A stretch of DNA of 64,000 bases from Spartinivicinus marinus. Lineage in GTDB: Bacteria; Pseudomonadota; Gammaproteobacteria; Pseudomonadales; Zooshikellaceae. The notes beneath the pieces were generated by a model. The model worked only from the letters and a program-made list of their open reading frames with translations. It had not been told where the DNA came from and searched no databases. The stretch is taken from the NCBI RefSeq assembly GCF_026309355.1, contig NZ_JAPJZK010000001.1, forward strand, positions 2,810,501 to 2,874,500, in the 5' to 3' direction. Each line of letters begins with the position of its first letter. Within the stretch, counting starts at the first letter, position 1. The position numbers and the translations under genes are program-made. This document shows positions 25,014 to 33,663 of this stretch, one piece after another.

Positions 25014-26243
25014 TTAATATAAAACCCTAGCGCGGATTGTGCCATTGACGTGCTGTAGTTTTTCTAGAGCAATTTGGCTTTTCTCCGCATCAACATCAAT
25101 CACTACATAACCAACCTTTTCATTGGTTTGTAAGTATTGGCCTGCAATGTTGATATTATTGTCAGAAAATATTTTGTTAATTTCTGATAACACTCCGGGT
25201 TGGTTTTTATGAACGTGTAATAATCGATGCTGTTTAGGATGAGCAGGTAAAGCAACTTCTGGAAAGTTAACAGAAGAAATAGTAGTACCATTATCACTGT
25301 ATTTTACCAGTTTTTCAGCCACTTCATGACCAATATTTTCTTGGGCTTCCATAGTGCTACCACCTACATGAGGTGTTAGGATGACATTGTGTAAGCCACG
25401 TAATGGCGAAACAAACTCTTCATCATTGGAGCGTGGTTCAACTGGAAACACATCAATTGCAGCACCTAACAATTTTTTTGACTTTACTGATTCAGCTAAT
25501 GAATCAATATTTACAACGGTACCTCTGGATGCATTAATAAGGATAGATCCAGGTTTCATTGCAGAAAACTGCTCAGTATCAAACATCATTTGAGTGCTAG
25601 GGGTTTCTGGTACATGTAAGCTCACAACATCACACATACCTAATAATTCATTTAAGTTGTTAACTTGAGTAGCATTACCCAGCGGTAACTTAGTAACAAC
25701 ATCATAAAAATATACTTCCATGCCAAGTGACTCAGCCATAACACTGAGCTGGCTACCGATACTCCCATAACCGATGATACCGAGCTTTTTACCACGAATT
25801 TCATAGGAGTTTTTTGCTGATTTGAGCCAGCCTCCCTGATGAGCTAAAGCATTTTTTTCAGGTACACCACGCATTAATAATATAGCTTCGGCAATGACCA
25901 GTTCAGCAACAGACCGGGTATTAGAAAAAGGCGCATTGAAAACAGTTACCCCTCTTTCTTGAGCGGCTGCTAGGTCAACCTGGTTGGTGCCAATACAAAA
26001 GCAGCCGACAGCAATCAGCTTTTTCGCAGCATCAAAAATGTCAGCTGTAAGTTGGGTGCGAGATCGAATACCCACGAAGTGTGCATCAGCGATTCTGGCT
26101 TTCAACTCTTCAGCTGGTAGCGAGGTAGTTAAATATTCAATGTTGGTGTAGCCATGGGCGTTCAGGGTGTCGATAGCAGACTGATGCACCCCTTCAAGTA
26201 GTAAGAACTTGATCTTGCTTTTGTCCAAAGACGTCTTGGCCAT
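25014..26243 (-). CDS. serA: D-3-phosphoglycerate dehydrogenase SerA
   Basis: This 409-residue cytoplasmic enzyme oxidises 3-phosphoglycerate to 3-phosphohydroxypyruvate, the first step of serine synthesis. The N-terminal substrate domain (about 10-105) has GIRSRTQLT. The NAD domain has GKKLGIIGYGSIGSQLSVMA with the following acidic YFYD. The catalytic Arg is in NASRGTVVN, the Glu in DVFPVEPRS and the His in TPHVGGSTMEAQENIG. A C-terminal ACT domain (about 335-409, LLHVHKNQPGVLSEINKIF) is the serine feedback site, and the length matches the E. coli-type enzyme. It is transcribed away from the D-2-hydroxyglutarate dehydrogenase gene. This pairing is known in Pseudomonas, where that enzyme removes the D-2-hydroxyglutarate made by SerA. 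Confidence 0.97.
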   Translation of the reverse strand: MAKTSLDKSKIKFLLLEGVHQSAIDTLNAHGYTNIEYLTTSLPAEELKARIADAHFVGIRSRTQLTADIFDAAKKLIAVGCFCIGTNQVDLAAAQERGVTVFNAPFSNTRSVAELVIAEAILLMRGVPEKNALAHQGGWLKSAKNSYEIRGKKLGIIGYGSIGSQLSVMAESLGMEVYFYDVVTKLPLGNATQVNNLNELLGMCDVVSLHVPETPSTQMMFDTEQFSAMKPGSILINASRGTVVNIDSLAESVKSKKLLGAAIDVFPVEPRSNDEEFVSPLRGLHNVILTPHVGGSTMEAQENIGHEVAEKLVKYSDNGTTISSVNFPEVALPAHPKQHRLLHVHKNQPGVLSEINKIFSDNNINIAGQYLQTNEKVGYVVIDVDAEKSQIALEKLQHVNGTIRARVLY

Positions 26244-26307
26244 GATGACTTTAAATCCGCTGTAGTGGCTTACTTAATAGTACAACTTAGTAAAAAATAG
26301 CCAGTTA

Positions 26308-26338
26308 AGCTGTATAAAATAACTCTGTATATACAGCT
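26308..26338. promoter_or_regulatory. inverted repeat between divergent serA and D-2-HG dehydrogenase
   Basis: AGCTGTATA and TATACAGCT are perfect 9-bp arms 13 bases apart in the 255-bp divergent gap. They could bind a dimeric regulator acting on both genes. No regulator can be named. Confidence 0.45.
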
Positions 26339-26498
26339 GAAAGGCTTCTTGAATCCTGAACTTAGGCGCATTTCTTTCAATTAATGACCGATCTGGCCAA
26401 GTTCAGGGGAGGCATATGATAGCATACTGTGCCAAAATTAGGCGTTTATAATGAATGACTTTTATTCAATTTGAGTTGAGTTTTTTGAGAGTAGCCAG

Positions 26499-27890
26499 AT
26501 GACCCCTGAGCAAATCGTTGAGCAGTTACAAACATTGGTTGAATCTGACAAGGTAAAAACCGACCCGGAATCCCTAGCATTTTATGGCACAGACTGGACC
26601 AAGGTATATGAGCCGAAGCCGCTGGCAATTGTTTTTCCAAAGTCGATTGAACAAGTTCAGGCAATCGTTAGGTTTGCCAATGAAAATCAATTGGCGCTGG
26701 TGCCATCAGGAGGGAGGACAGGCTTAAGTGCAGGTGCTGTGGCTGCTAATGGCGAAATTGTGGTGGCCTTTGACTACATGAACAAAGTCGAAAACTTCAA
26801 TCCAATTGATCGAACTGTCGTGTGTGGGCCAGGGGTGATTACTGAACAGCTTCAACAATATGCCGAAGAACAAGGCTTGTTTTATCCAGTTGACTTTGCT
26901 TCCAGTGGTTCTAGCCAGATCGCAGGTAATATTGCCACCAATGCAGGTGGTATTAAAGTGATTCGTTATGGAATGACCCGTAATTGGGTAGCTGGCTTAA
27001 AAGTAGTGACTGGAACCGGTGAGCTGATGGATTTGAATAAAGGTCTGGTTAAAAATAATACAGGCTATGACTTCCGTCATTTATTTATTGGCAGTGAAGG
27101 TACTTTGGGCTTTATTGTTGAGGCGACTATGCAGCTCACTCGCCCTCCTAAGGACTTAACTGTGCTTGTTTTAGGTGTGCCTGAATTCAGTGCCATTATG
27201 GATGTTCTTAAAGCCTTTCAAGAAAAAATTGATTTAACTGCATTTGAGTTTTTCTCTGAAAAGGCTCTTACTAAAGTGGTTGAGCACAGTGATGTACAAC
27301 GCCCGTTTGAAAGCCGAACTGACTATTATGCATTAATTGAGTTTGAATGTATTAATGAGCAAGTTGCTGATCAAGCAATGGAAGTGTTTGAGTATTGTAT
27401 GGAACAAGGCTGGGTTGAAGATGGAGTGATGAGCCAGAGCCTGGCGCAGCTAGAGTCTTTATGGCGGTGTCGGGAAGATATTTCTGAAACTATTGCTAAG
27501 TGGACGCCCTATAAAAATGATATTGCCGTGAGTGTTTCTCATGTACCAGCTTTTTTAACTGAGGTAGAAGCAGTAGTTAACCAGCATTATCCCGATTTTG
27601 AAATTATCTGGTTTGGCCACATTGGCGATGGTAATGTCCATTTAAATATTTTAAAACCAGATAATCTAGCCAAAGAGGCGTTCTTTGAAAAATGCTCAGA
27701 AGTGAGTAATTGGGTGTTTGAAATTGTACAAAAATATCAAGGCTCTGTTTCTGCAGAGCACGGTGTAGGAATGACTAAACGGGATTACTTAACCTATACC
27801 CGTAGTGAAGAAGAAATTAATTTAATGAAGGGTATTAAAAAAGTATTTGATCCAAATGGCATCATGAACCCTGGAAAAGTGATTAACTAA
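26499..27890 (+). CDS. FAD-linked D-2-hydroxyglutarate dehydrogenase
   Basis: This 463-residue flavoprotein belongs to the VAO/GlcD group. The FAD domain begins about residue 40 with PKSIEQVQAIVRFANE and the binding loop PSGGRTGLSAGAV. It continues with GPGVITEQLQQYAEEQGLFYPVD, GNIATNAGG and GSEGTLGFIVEATMQL. The C-terminal cap ends with IWFGHIGDGNVHLNI, whose His residues hold the catalytic metal, and with SAEHGVGMTKRDYL. The arrangement, length and head-to-head position with serA match the Pseudomonas enzyme that oxidises D-2-hydroxyglutarate to 2-oxoglutarate, allowing SerA to run. D-lactate dehydrogenase or glycolate oxidase subunit are the alternatives by family, but context favours the first. 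Confidence 0.9.
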   Translation: MTPEQIVEQLQTLVESDKVKTDPESLAFYGTDWTKVYEPKPLAIVFPKSIEQVQAIVRFANENQLALVPSGGRTGLSAGAVAANGEIVVAFDYMNKVENFNPIDRTVVCGPGVITEQLQQYAEEQGLFYPVDFASSGSSQIAGNIATNAGGIKVIRYGMTRNWVAGLKVVTGTGELMDLNKGLVKNNTGYDFRHLFIGSEGTLGFIVEATMQLTRPPKDLTVLVLGVPEFSAIMDVLKAFQEKIDLTAFEFFSEKALTKVVEHSDVQRPFESRTDYYALIEFECINEQVADQAMEVFEYCMEQGWVEDGVMSQSLAQLESLWRCREDISETIAKWTPYKNDIAVSVSHVPAFLTEVEAVVNQHYPDFEIIWFGHIGDGNVHLNILKPDNLAKEAFFEKCSEVSNWVFEIVQKYQGSVSAEHGVGMTKRDYLTYTRSEEEINLMKGIKKVFDPNGIMNPGKVIN

Positions 27891-28083
27891 AAAACGACGG
27901 TAATACTCTTTATGACTGATATAAGGCTTTGCGGAAAATACGTAAAGTCTTATAGAAAATTTACGTTTATCACTTAAATCAAAGCTATACAAATATGAAG
28001 TTGAAGGTTTATTTTTATTGGTTCGAGTTTAATTAATTATATTTAACTTGCTTTTGGGTAGTAATCTTGATTATTTTCTAGGT

Positions 28084-28119
28084 TATACCCTTCTCGAAAG
28101 ACTTTTAGGGATTGTTGAT
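28084..28119 (+). repeat. solo end of the 128-bp MITE-like repeat
   Basis: TATACCCTTCTCGAAAGACT followed by TTTAGGGATTGTTG matches the left end of copy A with few changes. The rest of the element is absent. It is a decayed or truncated copy between two housekeeping genes. Confidence 0.5.
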
Positions 28120-28161
28120 AAATTATTTGCTTGTTTGTTTATATAAGGAATCAGACTGATA

Positions 28162-28356
28162 ATGAGGTTACTACTTGCATTACTATTACCCTGGCTGCAA
28201 TTTTTTACGATTGGTAGACCATTTGCTGGAATTATTTGTCTTATCTTACAAATTACATTAATTGGCTGGATTCCGGCGGCAATTTGGTCAGTATATGCAT
28301 TAAGCCAATATAAAACCGATCAAAAAATAAAAGACGCATTAAAAGATAGGGAATAA
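28162..28356 (+). CDS. Pmp3/YqaE (UPF0057) family small membrane protein
   Basis: This 64-residue protein has two membrane helices: LLALLLPWLQFFTIG (4-18) and GIICLILQITLIGWIPAAIWSVYAL (23-48). Between them lies the short turn RPFAG. The pattern P-W then GWIPAAIWSVYAL followed by a basic, polar tail is the Pmp3/YqaE signature. Members are small plasma-membrane proteins linked to salt and membrane stress, with no known enzymatic role. AGGAA lies upstream of the ATG. It converges with the NTF2-like gene, and a strong inverted repeat separates the two. The fragment of the repeat element lies 40-75 bp upstream, within its likely promoter area. Confidence 0.85.
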   Translation: MRLLLALLLPWLQFFTIGRPFAGIICLILQITLIGWIPAAIWSVYALSQYKTDQKIKDALKDRE

Positions 28357-28378
28357 TGCTTCTTAAATACACAAACAT

Positions 28379-28418
28379 AAGGCCTGTATATAACATTTAT
28401 GTGTAGTTTACAGGCCTT
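28379..28418. terminator. bidirectional terminator between convergent genes
   Basis: AAGGCCTGTA and TACAGGCCTT pair perfectly (10 bp) with a 20-base loop in the 69-bp gap between the Pmp3-like gene and the NTF2-like gene. Only short T-runs flank it. Confidence 0.6.
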
Positions 28419-28425
28419 GCAGTGG

Positions 28426-28914
28426 TTAATCGTTGTGTTTCTGAGATGCGAGAGCTTTTAAGGCTTTATCACCAGAAATTACTCTTGATAACTCATGTAG
28501 TTCGTGAATTTTCCCATTTTTAAGCTTAGATATCTGGATTATTTCAATTACGGCTTTTTCTCCACTATGAAGCTCAAGGTTGACTAAATGTCTATCTGAG
28601 ATAGTGTCTTCTGATTTTGCTGCTTCGGTAACTTCAAAGTTAATATCGCTAACTTTGTTTCTAACTATTTCTACATGCTTTTTAAACTCGGTTAAGTTTA
28701 GAATTTCTCCATCAGCATATTGAGTATAATCTTTAGCAAAAAAATGATTAATTTGCTGTGGATTATGAAAGACTTCTGTATACATTTTTTCTAAACAGCT
28801 TTTTAAGCCTGTAGTGCAGTTGAATAATGGTTGTTGTTGAAGATTGCTTTCGGCATTAGCTGTCATAGTAAATGCTCCTATTGCATAAAGAACAGTTAAG
28901 GTAAATTTGTTCAT
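28426..28914 (-). CDS. periplasmic NTF2/SnoaL-like protein
   Basis: This 162-residue protein has AGGAAG before its ATG. A signal peptide (1-21) ends at TANAES. The mature protein has two cysteines close together (FNCTTGLKSCLEK), probably a disulfide. A helix follows (MYTEVFHNPQQINHFFAKDYTQYADGE), then a helix-and-sheet layout typical of the cone-shaped NTF2/SnoaL fold: FKKHVEIVRNK, INFEVTEAAKSED, HLVNLELHSGEKAVIEII and KNGKIHELHELSR. Members of this superfamily bind small ligands or act as hydrolases or isomerases. No catalytic set is obvious, so the role is open. It is a single gene. Confidence 0.65.
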   Translation of the reverse strand: MNKFTLTVLYAIGAFTMTANAESNLQQQPLFNCTTGLKSCLEKMYTEVFHNPQQINHFFAKDYTQYADGEILNLTEFKKHVEIVRNKVSDINFEVTEAAKSEDTISDRHLVNLELHSGEKAVIEIIQISKLKNGKIHELHELSRVISGDKALKALASQKHND

Positions 28915-29051
28915 AATTTCTTCCTGTTTAAGGTAAAGAACTCAGTTGCAGTGTTTATTGGTGTTACTCAAGTGTATAGGTATGTAATAGCGGCTTAATA
29001 ACGATATAATGTCTTTCATTTGTTATATTGGGCCAATGTTGAAACAAATGT

Positions 29052-29801
29052 ATGAGTAATGAATTAGATTTTTCCATCCAAGCCATTGTGCGTGATAAAG
29101 CGAGTCATACACCGAGCCATGCCCACAAGAAAGGCCAAATATTTGCTATTTTCAGCGGGTTAATGACAGTAACAACGCAGGTTGGGATTTGGTCAATGCC
29201 GCCAGGTCGGTTAGGCTGGGTTCCTCCGCACTGCTGTCATAGTGCAGAAACGCATGGTCCTGTTAATGGCTTTAGTATCCATATTGACCAGGCGAAGTCT
29301 TTACAACTGCCTGGCCAGCCTACGGTTATGGGCTCTTCAGCTTTAATGAAAGCACTTGTCGAACGTTTGGTTGCTGCGATGAAAGAAAAGGCGATTGGCC
29401 GCCCAGAATGCAGAGTATTAGAAGTACTGATTGATGAAATAATAAGAACCAAGCATGAATCCTTGTTGCTGCCCATGCCTGTAGATGAGCGTTTAGCTAA
29501 AATGGCATCAGCCATAATCAATGAACCAAGTAATCATTTATCGCTAGATGAATGGGCTGAAAAAGTGAATATGTCTAGAAGAACATTAACACGCCACTTT
29601 AAAGCAGAGACTGGACTTTCATTTGGTCAGTGGCGTTTACAAGCTAAATTGCATCAGGCTCTACATATGCTTTCTAAGGGATGTTCTGTTACTCAAGTAG
29701 CATTTGAGCTTGGTTATAACAGTGTTAGCGCTTTTACGCATAGTTTTAAAAAGGTGCTAGGGGTTACACCCTCTGGCTATTTCAGTGGAATAAATTATTA
29801 G
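29052..29801 (+). CDS. AraC-family transcriptional regulator with cupin sensor
   Basis: This 249-residue cytoplasmic protein has a small cupin-like half (about 1-90). It carries HTPSHAHKKGQIFAIFSG, a pair of His residues as in the AraC sensor barrel, then GRLGWVPPHCCHSAE. The C-terminal HTH_18 domain (about 145-249) has LSLDEWAEKVNMSRRTLTRHF for the first helix-turn-helix and CSVTQVAFELGYNSVSAFTHSFKKVLGVTPSGYF for the second. This is the standard one-protein ligand-responsive activator. It lies divergently from the NTF2-like gene (137 bp gap) and convergent with the betaine-binding-type gene. The ligand is unknown. Action on the neighbouring NTF2-like gene is possible but not shown. Confidence 0.85.
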   Translation: MSNELDFSIQAIVRDKASHTPSHAHKKGQIFAIFSGLMTVTTQVGIWSMPPGRLGWVPPHCCHSAETHGPVNGFSIHIDQAKSLQLPGQPTVMGSSALMKALVERLVAAMKEKAIGRPECRVLEVLIDEIIRTKHESLLLPMPVDERLAKMASAIINEPSNHLSLDEWAEKVNMSRRTLTRHFKAETGLSFGQWRLQAKLHQALHMLSKGCSVTQVAFELGYNSVSAFTHSFKKVLGVTPSGYFSGINY

Positions 29802-29822
29802 AGGTGCCCTTAAGAGAGTTAT

Positions 29823-30830
29823 TTAGCTTTTGGGTATAGTCATGCACTCGGGAAGCCATTGTTGCCAGGATGCTTTATATTTTTCTAGCCACTTTATAGC
29901 TGACTCTTTATAACTAAATTTGTCGTATTCATATAAAGCAGCTGCTTCGGCTATCATGTCGTTGGTAAAACTGATATTTTGAATAAATTGATAAGCACAT
30001 GGCCAGTTTACAGGGAAATTAGGGTTCGCTGCTTTTTTTAACCAGCCTTTCTTAGGAGCACCACAATCATTAATTTCAGTTGGATTTACCCCCCATGATG
30101 GGTCAGTAATACATTGCTGAGAAAACTCAGGGAATTCCACAAACTCGCCTTTAACACGGTTGTCAGTCCAATTTGGTGTCCAGTTGAGTAGCATAATGGG
30201 CTGTTTATTGTGTACGGCATTTATTAAGCGCTTATTAAGAGATGCAGCATCAATGCTAATGATACGATAATTGAGCTTAAATACCCGAATTCTAATGCCC
30301 TCATCACTAATCCAGGGGCCAGTATAATAGACACCTTTATTGCCTGATTCTGGAGTGCTGAATAGCTGACTGCATTTATTTAAGGCTTGCCAATCTGGCA
30401 AACCTGGGCATAACCGTTTGATATAGCTAGGATACCACCAGTCTTCTCTGGTTTTGGCTGAATGGGCGCCTACATCTAAAATGACGTCTTTTGCTACCAT
30501 TCGGTTGAAATCTTTGGCCATTGAAAACTGCCATACTTCAAGTTGCAAGTGAATATGGCCTAATCTCAGTCCCCCCCATTGCTGTTTTAAAGAAATAGTT
30601 TGGTATTTAACTGTATACCCTTGATTTTGTAATACTGAACCGATTGCATAAGATAAAATGATTTGGCTAGCCCAGTCATTCGTTGCAATTTTGATTGGTA
30701 TGTGTTTTTGATCGGCTGCGGCTACAAAGCAATAACCGAAAAATAAAGCTAAAAGAATACAGCAAGCTGCTTTAGGAATGAAGGCTAACCAGTATATTCT
30801 GAAATTTGATAAACAAGCTTGGGTAGTCAT
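29823..30830 (-). CDS. orphan glycine betaine/choline-type ABC substrate-binding protein (OpuAC/ProX)
   Basis: This 335-residue exported protein has a hydrophobic segment at about 15-40 ending near VAAADQ. It contains the OpuAC start IPIKIATNDWASQIILSYAI, then LGHIHLQLEVW with an aromatic Trp as in betaine cages. Further on are TREDWWYPSYI, PGLPDWQALN, YTGPWISDEGI, KQPIMLLNWTPNW and a WKEL-like C-terminal part. Several Trp and Tyr residues could form the cation-binding box. Quaternary ammonium compounds are the usual ligands. No ABC permease or ATPase gene lies nearby, so it either serves a transporter elsewhere or acts as a sensor. Its N-terminus is longer than usual. Confidence 0.8.
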   Translation of the reverse strand: MTTQACLSNFRIYWLAFIPKAACCILLALFFGYCFVAAADQKHIPIKIATNDWASQIILSYAIGSVLQNQGYTVKYQTISLKQQWGGLRLGHIHLQLEVWQFSMAKDFNRMVAKDVILDVGAHSAKTREDWWYPSYIKRLCPGLPDWQALNKCSQLFSTPESGNKGVYYTGPWISDEGIRIRVFKLNYRIISIDAASLNKRLINAVHNKQPIMLLNWTPNWTDNRVKGEFVEFPEFSQQCITDPSWGVNPTEINDCGAPKKGWLKKAANPNFPVNWPCAYQFIQNISFTNDMIAEAAALYEYDKFSYKESAIKWLEKYKASWQQWLPECMTIPKS

Positions 30831-31103
30831 TGTAACGATCGTAAAACACTGTAAATATTTATTGCATTGATCTATATCCAGATTTAATTAAGTATTTGGT
30901 TAAAGCTAATAAATGGATACTGTTAAAAGCATAGTGCAATTATGAGGTAACGTTATAGGTGTCATTTGTTATTTATAAAGTAGAGATTACACTGAGTATC
31001 AGCGAAGCTGTAAGTTGAAGTAAATTATTCAGCATTATTATTGTCTTTTATGTGTAATGATTTGTTTTGTTTATAAAAATACGAAGAAGGCAGTATATAA
31101 AAA

Positions 31104-31409
31104 ATGATTTCTAGTATTGTTAATAACCAATCTATTCATTGGGTGGCTGTAAAAGATATCCAGTGTTTTTCTATAGTTATTGTCTTTAATCAACAAAAAT
31201 ATTTTATACAACTTATGCCCTCTGTTAAAGACAATCAGTATTATCGGTGGTTTTTACAAGGTAGAAGCTTGCAGCCTTTACCGGAAAAGAGAATACAAAG
31301 CATTGTTAAAAGGCTGAATGATATAGCTGAGCAAACCCCGTTAGCAAGTAAAAGCTATCATTGTGATCAATGGGGGAACTTAACCTTAAGTGATGAAAAA
31401 ATATATTAA
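31104..31409 (+). CDS. hypothetical protein
   Basis: This 101-residue protein has no recognised family. The first half is strand-rich (IHWVAVKDIQCFSIVIVFNQQKYFIQLM), then YYRWFLQGRSL, with a basic helix KRIQSIVKRLNDIAEQ and an end with HCDQWGNLTLS. It has no signal peptide or membrane helix. A purine-rich AAGAAGG stands 14 bases upstream of the ATG, farther than ideal. Natural composition and clear strand/helix patterning support a real gene. It lies directly before the cluster of DnaA-box-like sites. Confidence 0.5.
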   Translation: MISSIVNNQSIHWVAVKDIQCFSIVIVFNQQKYFIQLMPSVKDNQYYRWFLQGRSLQPLPEKRIQSIVKRLNDIAEQTPLASKSYHCDQWGNLTLSDEKIY

Positions 31410-31424
31410 GAGCGTATGCATAGG

Positions 31425-31488
31425 TTATACACAGAGTTATCCACGCATGTGAATAATACACAAATTTAGGGGATAATGGTGTGGATAA
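31425..31488. promoter_or_regulatory. cluster of four DnaA-box-like 9-mers
   Basis: The consensus DnaA box is TTATNCACA. Here TTATACACA (31425-31433) and TTATCCACG (31437-31445, one mismatch) lie on the plus strand. TGTGAATAA (31448-31456) and TGTGGATAA (31480-31488) are perfect boxes on the minus strand. All four fall within 64 bp, followed by about 160 bp of very AT-rich DNA. Function as origin is unlikely without dnaA/gidA neighbours. A titration or regulatory locus (datA- or DARS-like) is possible. Confidence 0.65.
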
Positions 31489-31590
31489 GCTGCGGATGTA
31501 GTGATAATTATCAATAAAAATAATAACTTAGATTATGTGGTTCTAGTTTAAACAGTTGTTTATTTTGTCCTGTTTTTTTTGAATTTTGAT

Positions 31591-31643
31591 AATATTTATG
31601 AATATAAGGAATTAAACTATTGAGAAATATTCATAAAAATATT
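31591..31643 (-). terminator. imperfect hairpin after the minus-strand PstS-like gene
   Basis: AATATTTATGAATAT and ATATTCATAAAAATATT are inverted with one extra base. They lie 13 bp beyond the stop of the minus-strand gene and could end its transcript. Confidence 0.4.
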
Positions 31644-31655
31644 TCAACCCTCTTA

Positions 31656-32621
31656 TCAGAAATAAGTGCACTCACTATGTTCTTGGTCGAGCATTCTATA
31701 GCACTTGTTTAGCCATAAATGCTCTAACTTTCTTCCTTCCTCTAAGTTGATGGTACCTGCCTTTGAAATTATCGATTGACCTTCTTTGCTTAAAATATAA
31801 TTAACGAACTCTCTCGCATAGGCTGATGGGGTATTGTGTATAGAAATATACAAAGGTCTATAAAACTCATATGCTCCAGACATTATATTTTCTTTGGTTG
31901 GCTCTATATTATTGAGTGAAAGATACTTTAAATCTTGTTTTCTAGCAGAAGAGATTCCATCAATTGCAATTGCGTTGATAGTTTTCATCACATAACGTTC
32001 AATAGGGCCTGTCGATTTTCTGATTAATACTGAGCTAGGGAATTCGTAGTTTGGGTCTTTAAACACCATTAAGCGAAACATTAACCCGACCCCGGATGAT
32101 TTTCCTGCTCTTACTACCACATGGATAGGTAAATTTTTGCCACCCAGCTCATTCCAGTTTTTTATTTTACCAGAGAAAATATTCTTTAGCTGTTGCTCTG
32201 ATATGGATTTTACAGGGTTATTTTTGTTAATGATAATAACCAATGCGTCCCATGCAACAGGGAATAAAGTAGCTTGCTTTTCTTTGTCAATTACCTTTCC
32301 TTTAGAGTTGGTCAATTTATGTCGGCAAGTTCCTCCTATATCTGCAACAGATGTTGCTGCTAGTCTGATACCTTTAGTGGCGCCACCGCCAGCCATACGT
32401 ATAGGTATTCCTGTTTTTTCTGAAAATGCCTTTGCAACTTCAGACATATAGGCTTTTAATGATACACCACAACCCATCCAAATAAGCGAGCTAGTTAGGC
32501 GTTGTTCTGTAGCAGAAGCATTTATTAAAATTAAAGTAGTAATCAGGCAGGTAAAAAATGATATGAATCTATTTTTAATAAAACGAAAATAGTAATAGAT
32601 GCTTTTAATCTTTGCAGCCAT
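31656..32621 (-). CDS. PstS-like periplasmic binding protein, paralogue 1
   Basis: This 321-residue protein has an N-terminal hydrophobic export segment (about 15-35, with a basic n-region) ending near NASATEQ. The mature part starts with LIWMGCGVSLKAYMSEVAKAFSEKTGI, then GGGATKGIRLAATSVADIGG. It goes on with TLFPVAWDALVIIINKNNPV, LKNIFSGKIKNWNELGG and AGKSSGVGLMFR. These are the binding-protein signatures of the phosphate PstS-like PBP_like_2 family. Two cysteines (GCGVS and GTCRHK) may form a disulfide. The usual PstS phosphate signature is not clearly visible, so the ligand may be another oxyanion. A near paralogue is encoded divergently, and no Pst permease is present. Confidence 0.78.
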   Translation of the reverse strand: MAAKIKSIYYYFRFIKNRFISFFTCLITTLILINASATEQRLTSSLIWMGCGVSLKAYMSEVAKAFSEKTGIPIRMAGGGATKGIRLAATSVADIGGTCRHKLTNSKGKVIDKEKQATLFPVAWDALVIIINKNNPVKSISEQQLKNIFSGKIKNWNELGGKNLPIHVVVRAGKSSGVGLMFRLMVFKDPNYEFPSSVLIRKSTGPIERYVMKTINAIAIDGISSARKQDLKYLSLNNIEPTKENIMSGAYEFYRPLYISIHNTPSAYAREFVNYILSKEGQSIISKAGTINLEEGRKLEHLWLNKCYRMLDQEHSECTYF

Positions 32622-32715
32622 AACTACTATCTCAAAAAGAGTTAACTAAATAGCTATATCTACTTATATATTAGCTACTATTTAGAGAGGTGCTCGAGTT
32701 TATGAGATTTGTAAA

Positions 32716-33651
32716 ATGAAAAATTTATTTGTTAATGCATTTACATTATTGCTAATGTGTACTTTCAGCATTCATTTACTGGCTAAAGATACAATTTCAA
32801 TCACAGGGTGTGGTATTAGTAAAAAAGCTTATATGGAGAAAATTGCTTCTATATATGAGAAAAAATCTGGTATTAAAATCAGGCTTTCTGGCGGTGGAGC
32901 AACAAAAGGACTTAGATTAACTTCGAAAGGAATGACAGATATAGGTGCTTCTTGTCGACATAGAATAGCTACATCTGGAGGTATAGTTGATGAGGAAAAC
33001 AACCTGCAACTTATCCAGGTTGGTTGGGATGCTCTAGTTATAATGGTGAATAAAAGCCAAAAATTAGATAACTTAACCGTACAAAATCTAAGGGATGTTT
33101 TTGATGGCAAGGTAACTAACTGGAGTGAGTTGGGAGGAGCTAACATAGATATTCTTCCATTAACACGCAAAGGTAAGTTGTCGGGCGTTGGTTATATGGC
33201 GCGGTTATTGATTTTTGATGATCCCGACTATGAGTTTAAAAATAAAGGTAATAGGTATAAGTCTACCGGTCCATTAGAAAAAGCAACAATGAGTCATGAA
33301 GGTGCAATTGCAATTAATGGTATCAGTTCTGCTAAAAAAATTGATGTAAAATTTATTGGCATTGATGGTTTTGTTCCTACTAAAGAAAATATTATGAAAG
33401 GTAACTATCCTTTTTTTAGACCTCTATATATAGCGATTCAAAATAATAATGCCTCCCCGGACATAAAAAAACTTGTTCAATTTATATTGAGTGAGGAGGG
33501 GCAAAAAATAATTTCCGATGAGGGTACCGTTAACCTAAAAGAGGGATTGGCATTAGCGGATAAATGGCTAGAGAAAGTAAAGAAAATGGGTAATGCATGG
33601 CAGGAAGAAGAAGGTTTGATTATAACTTCGAGTACGCAGAAAGCTATCTAA
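32716..33651 (+). CDS. PstS-like periplasmic binding protein, paralogue 2
   Basis: This 311-residue paralogue of the neighbouring protein has a signal peptide (1-23, ending LLAKD). It shares the same blocks: ITGCGISKKAYMEKIASIYEKKSGIKIRLSG, GGATKGLRLTSKGMTDIGASCRH, VGWDALVIMVNKSQ, LRDVFDGKVTNWSELGG and GKLSGVGYMARLLIFDDPDYE. The two genes are head to head with 94 bp between, so they may be co-regulated from one shared control region. They appear to arise from a duplication. The last 20 residues are polar and unlike paralogue 1. It ends 12 bp before the convergent hydrolase gene. The ligand is unproven. Confidence 0.78.
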   Translation: MKNLFVNAFTLLLMCTFSIHLLAKDTISITGCGISKKAYMEKIASIYEKKSGIKIRLSGGGATKGLRLTSKGMTDIGASCRHRIATSGGIVDEENNLQLIQVGWDALVIMVNKSQKLDNLTVQNLRDVFDGKVTNWSELGGANIDILPLTRKGKLSGVGYMARLLIFDDPDYEFKNKGNRYKSTGPLEKATMSHEGAIAINGISSAKKIDVKFIGIDGFVPTKENIMKGNYPFFRPLYIAIQNNNASPDIKKLVQFILSEEGQKIISDEGTVNLKEGLALADKWLEKVKKMGNAWQEEEGLIITSSTQKAI

Positions 33652-33663
33652 TCAAGAGACAAA

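Noticed and set aside
31425-31488. Chromosomal origin oriC
   Set aside because: No dnaA, dnaN, gidA or rpmH nearby; the boxes alone do not define an origin.
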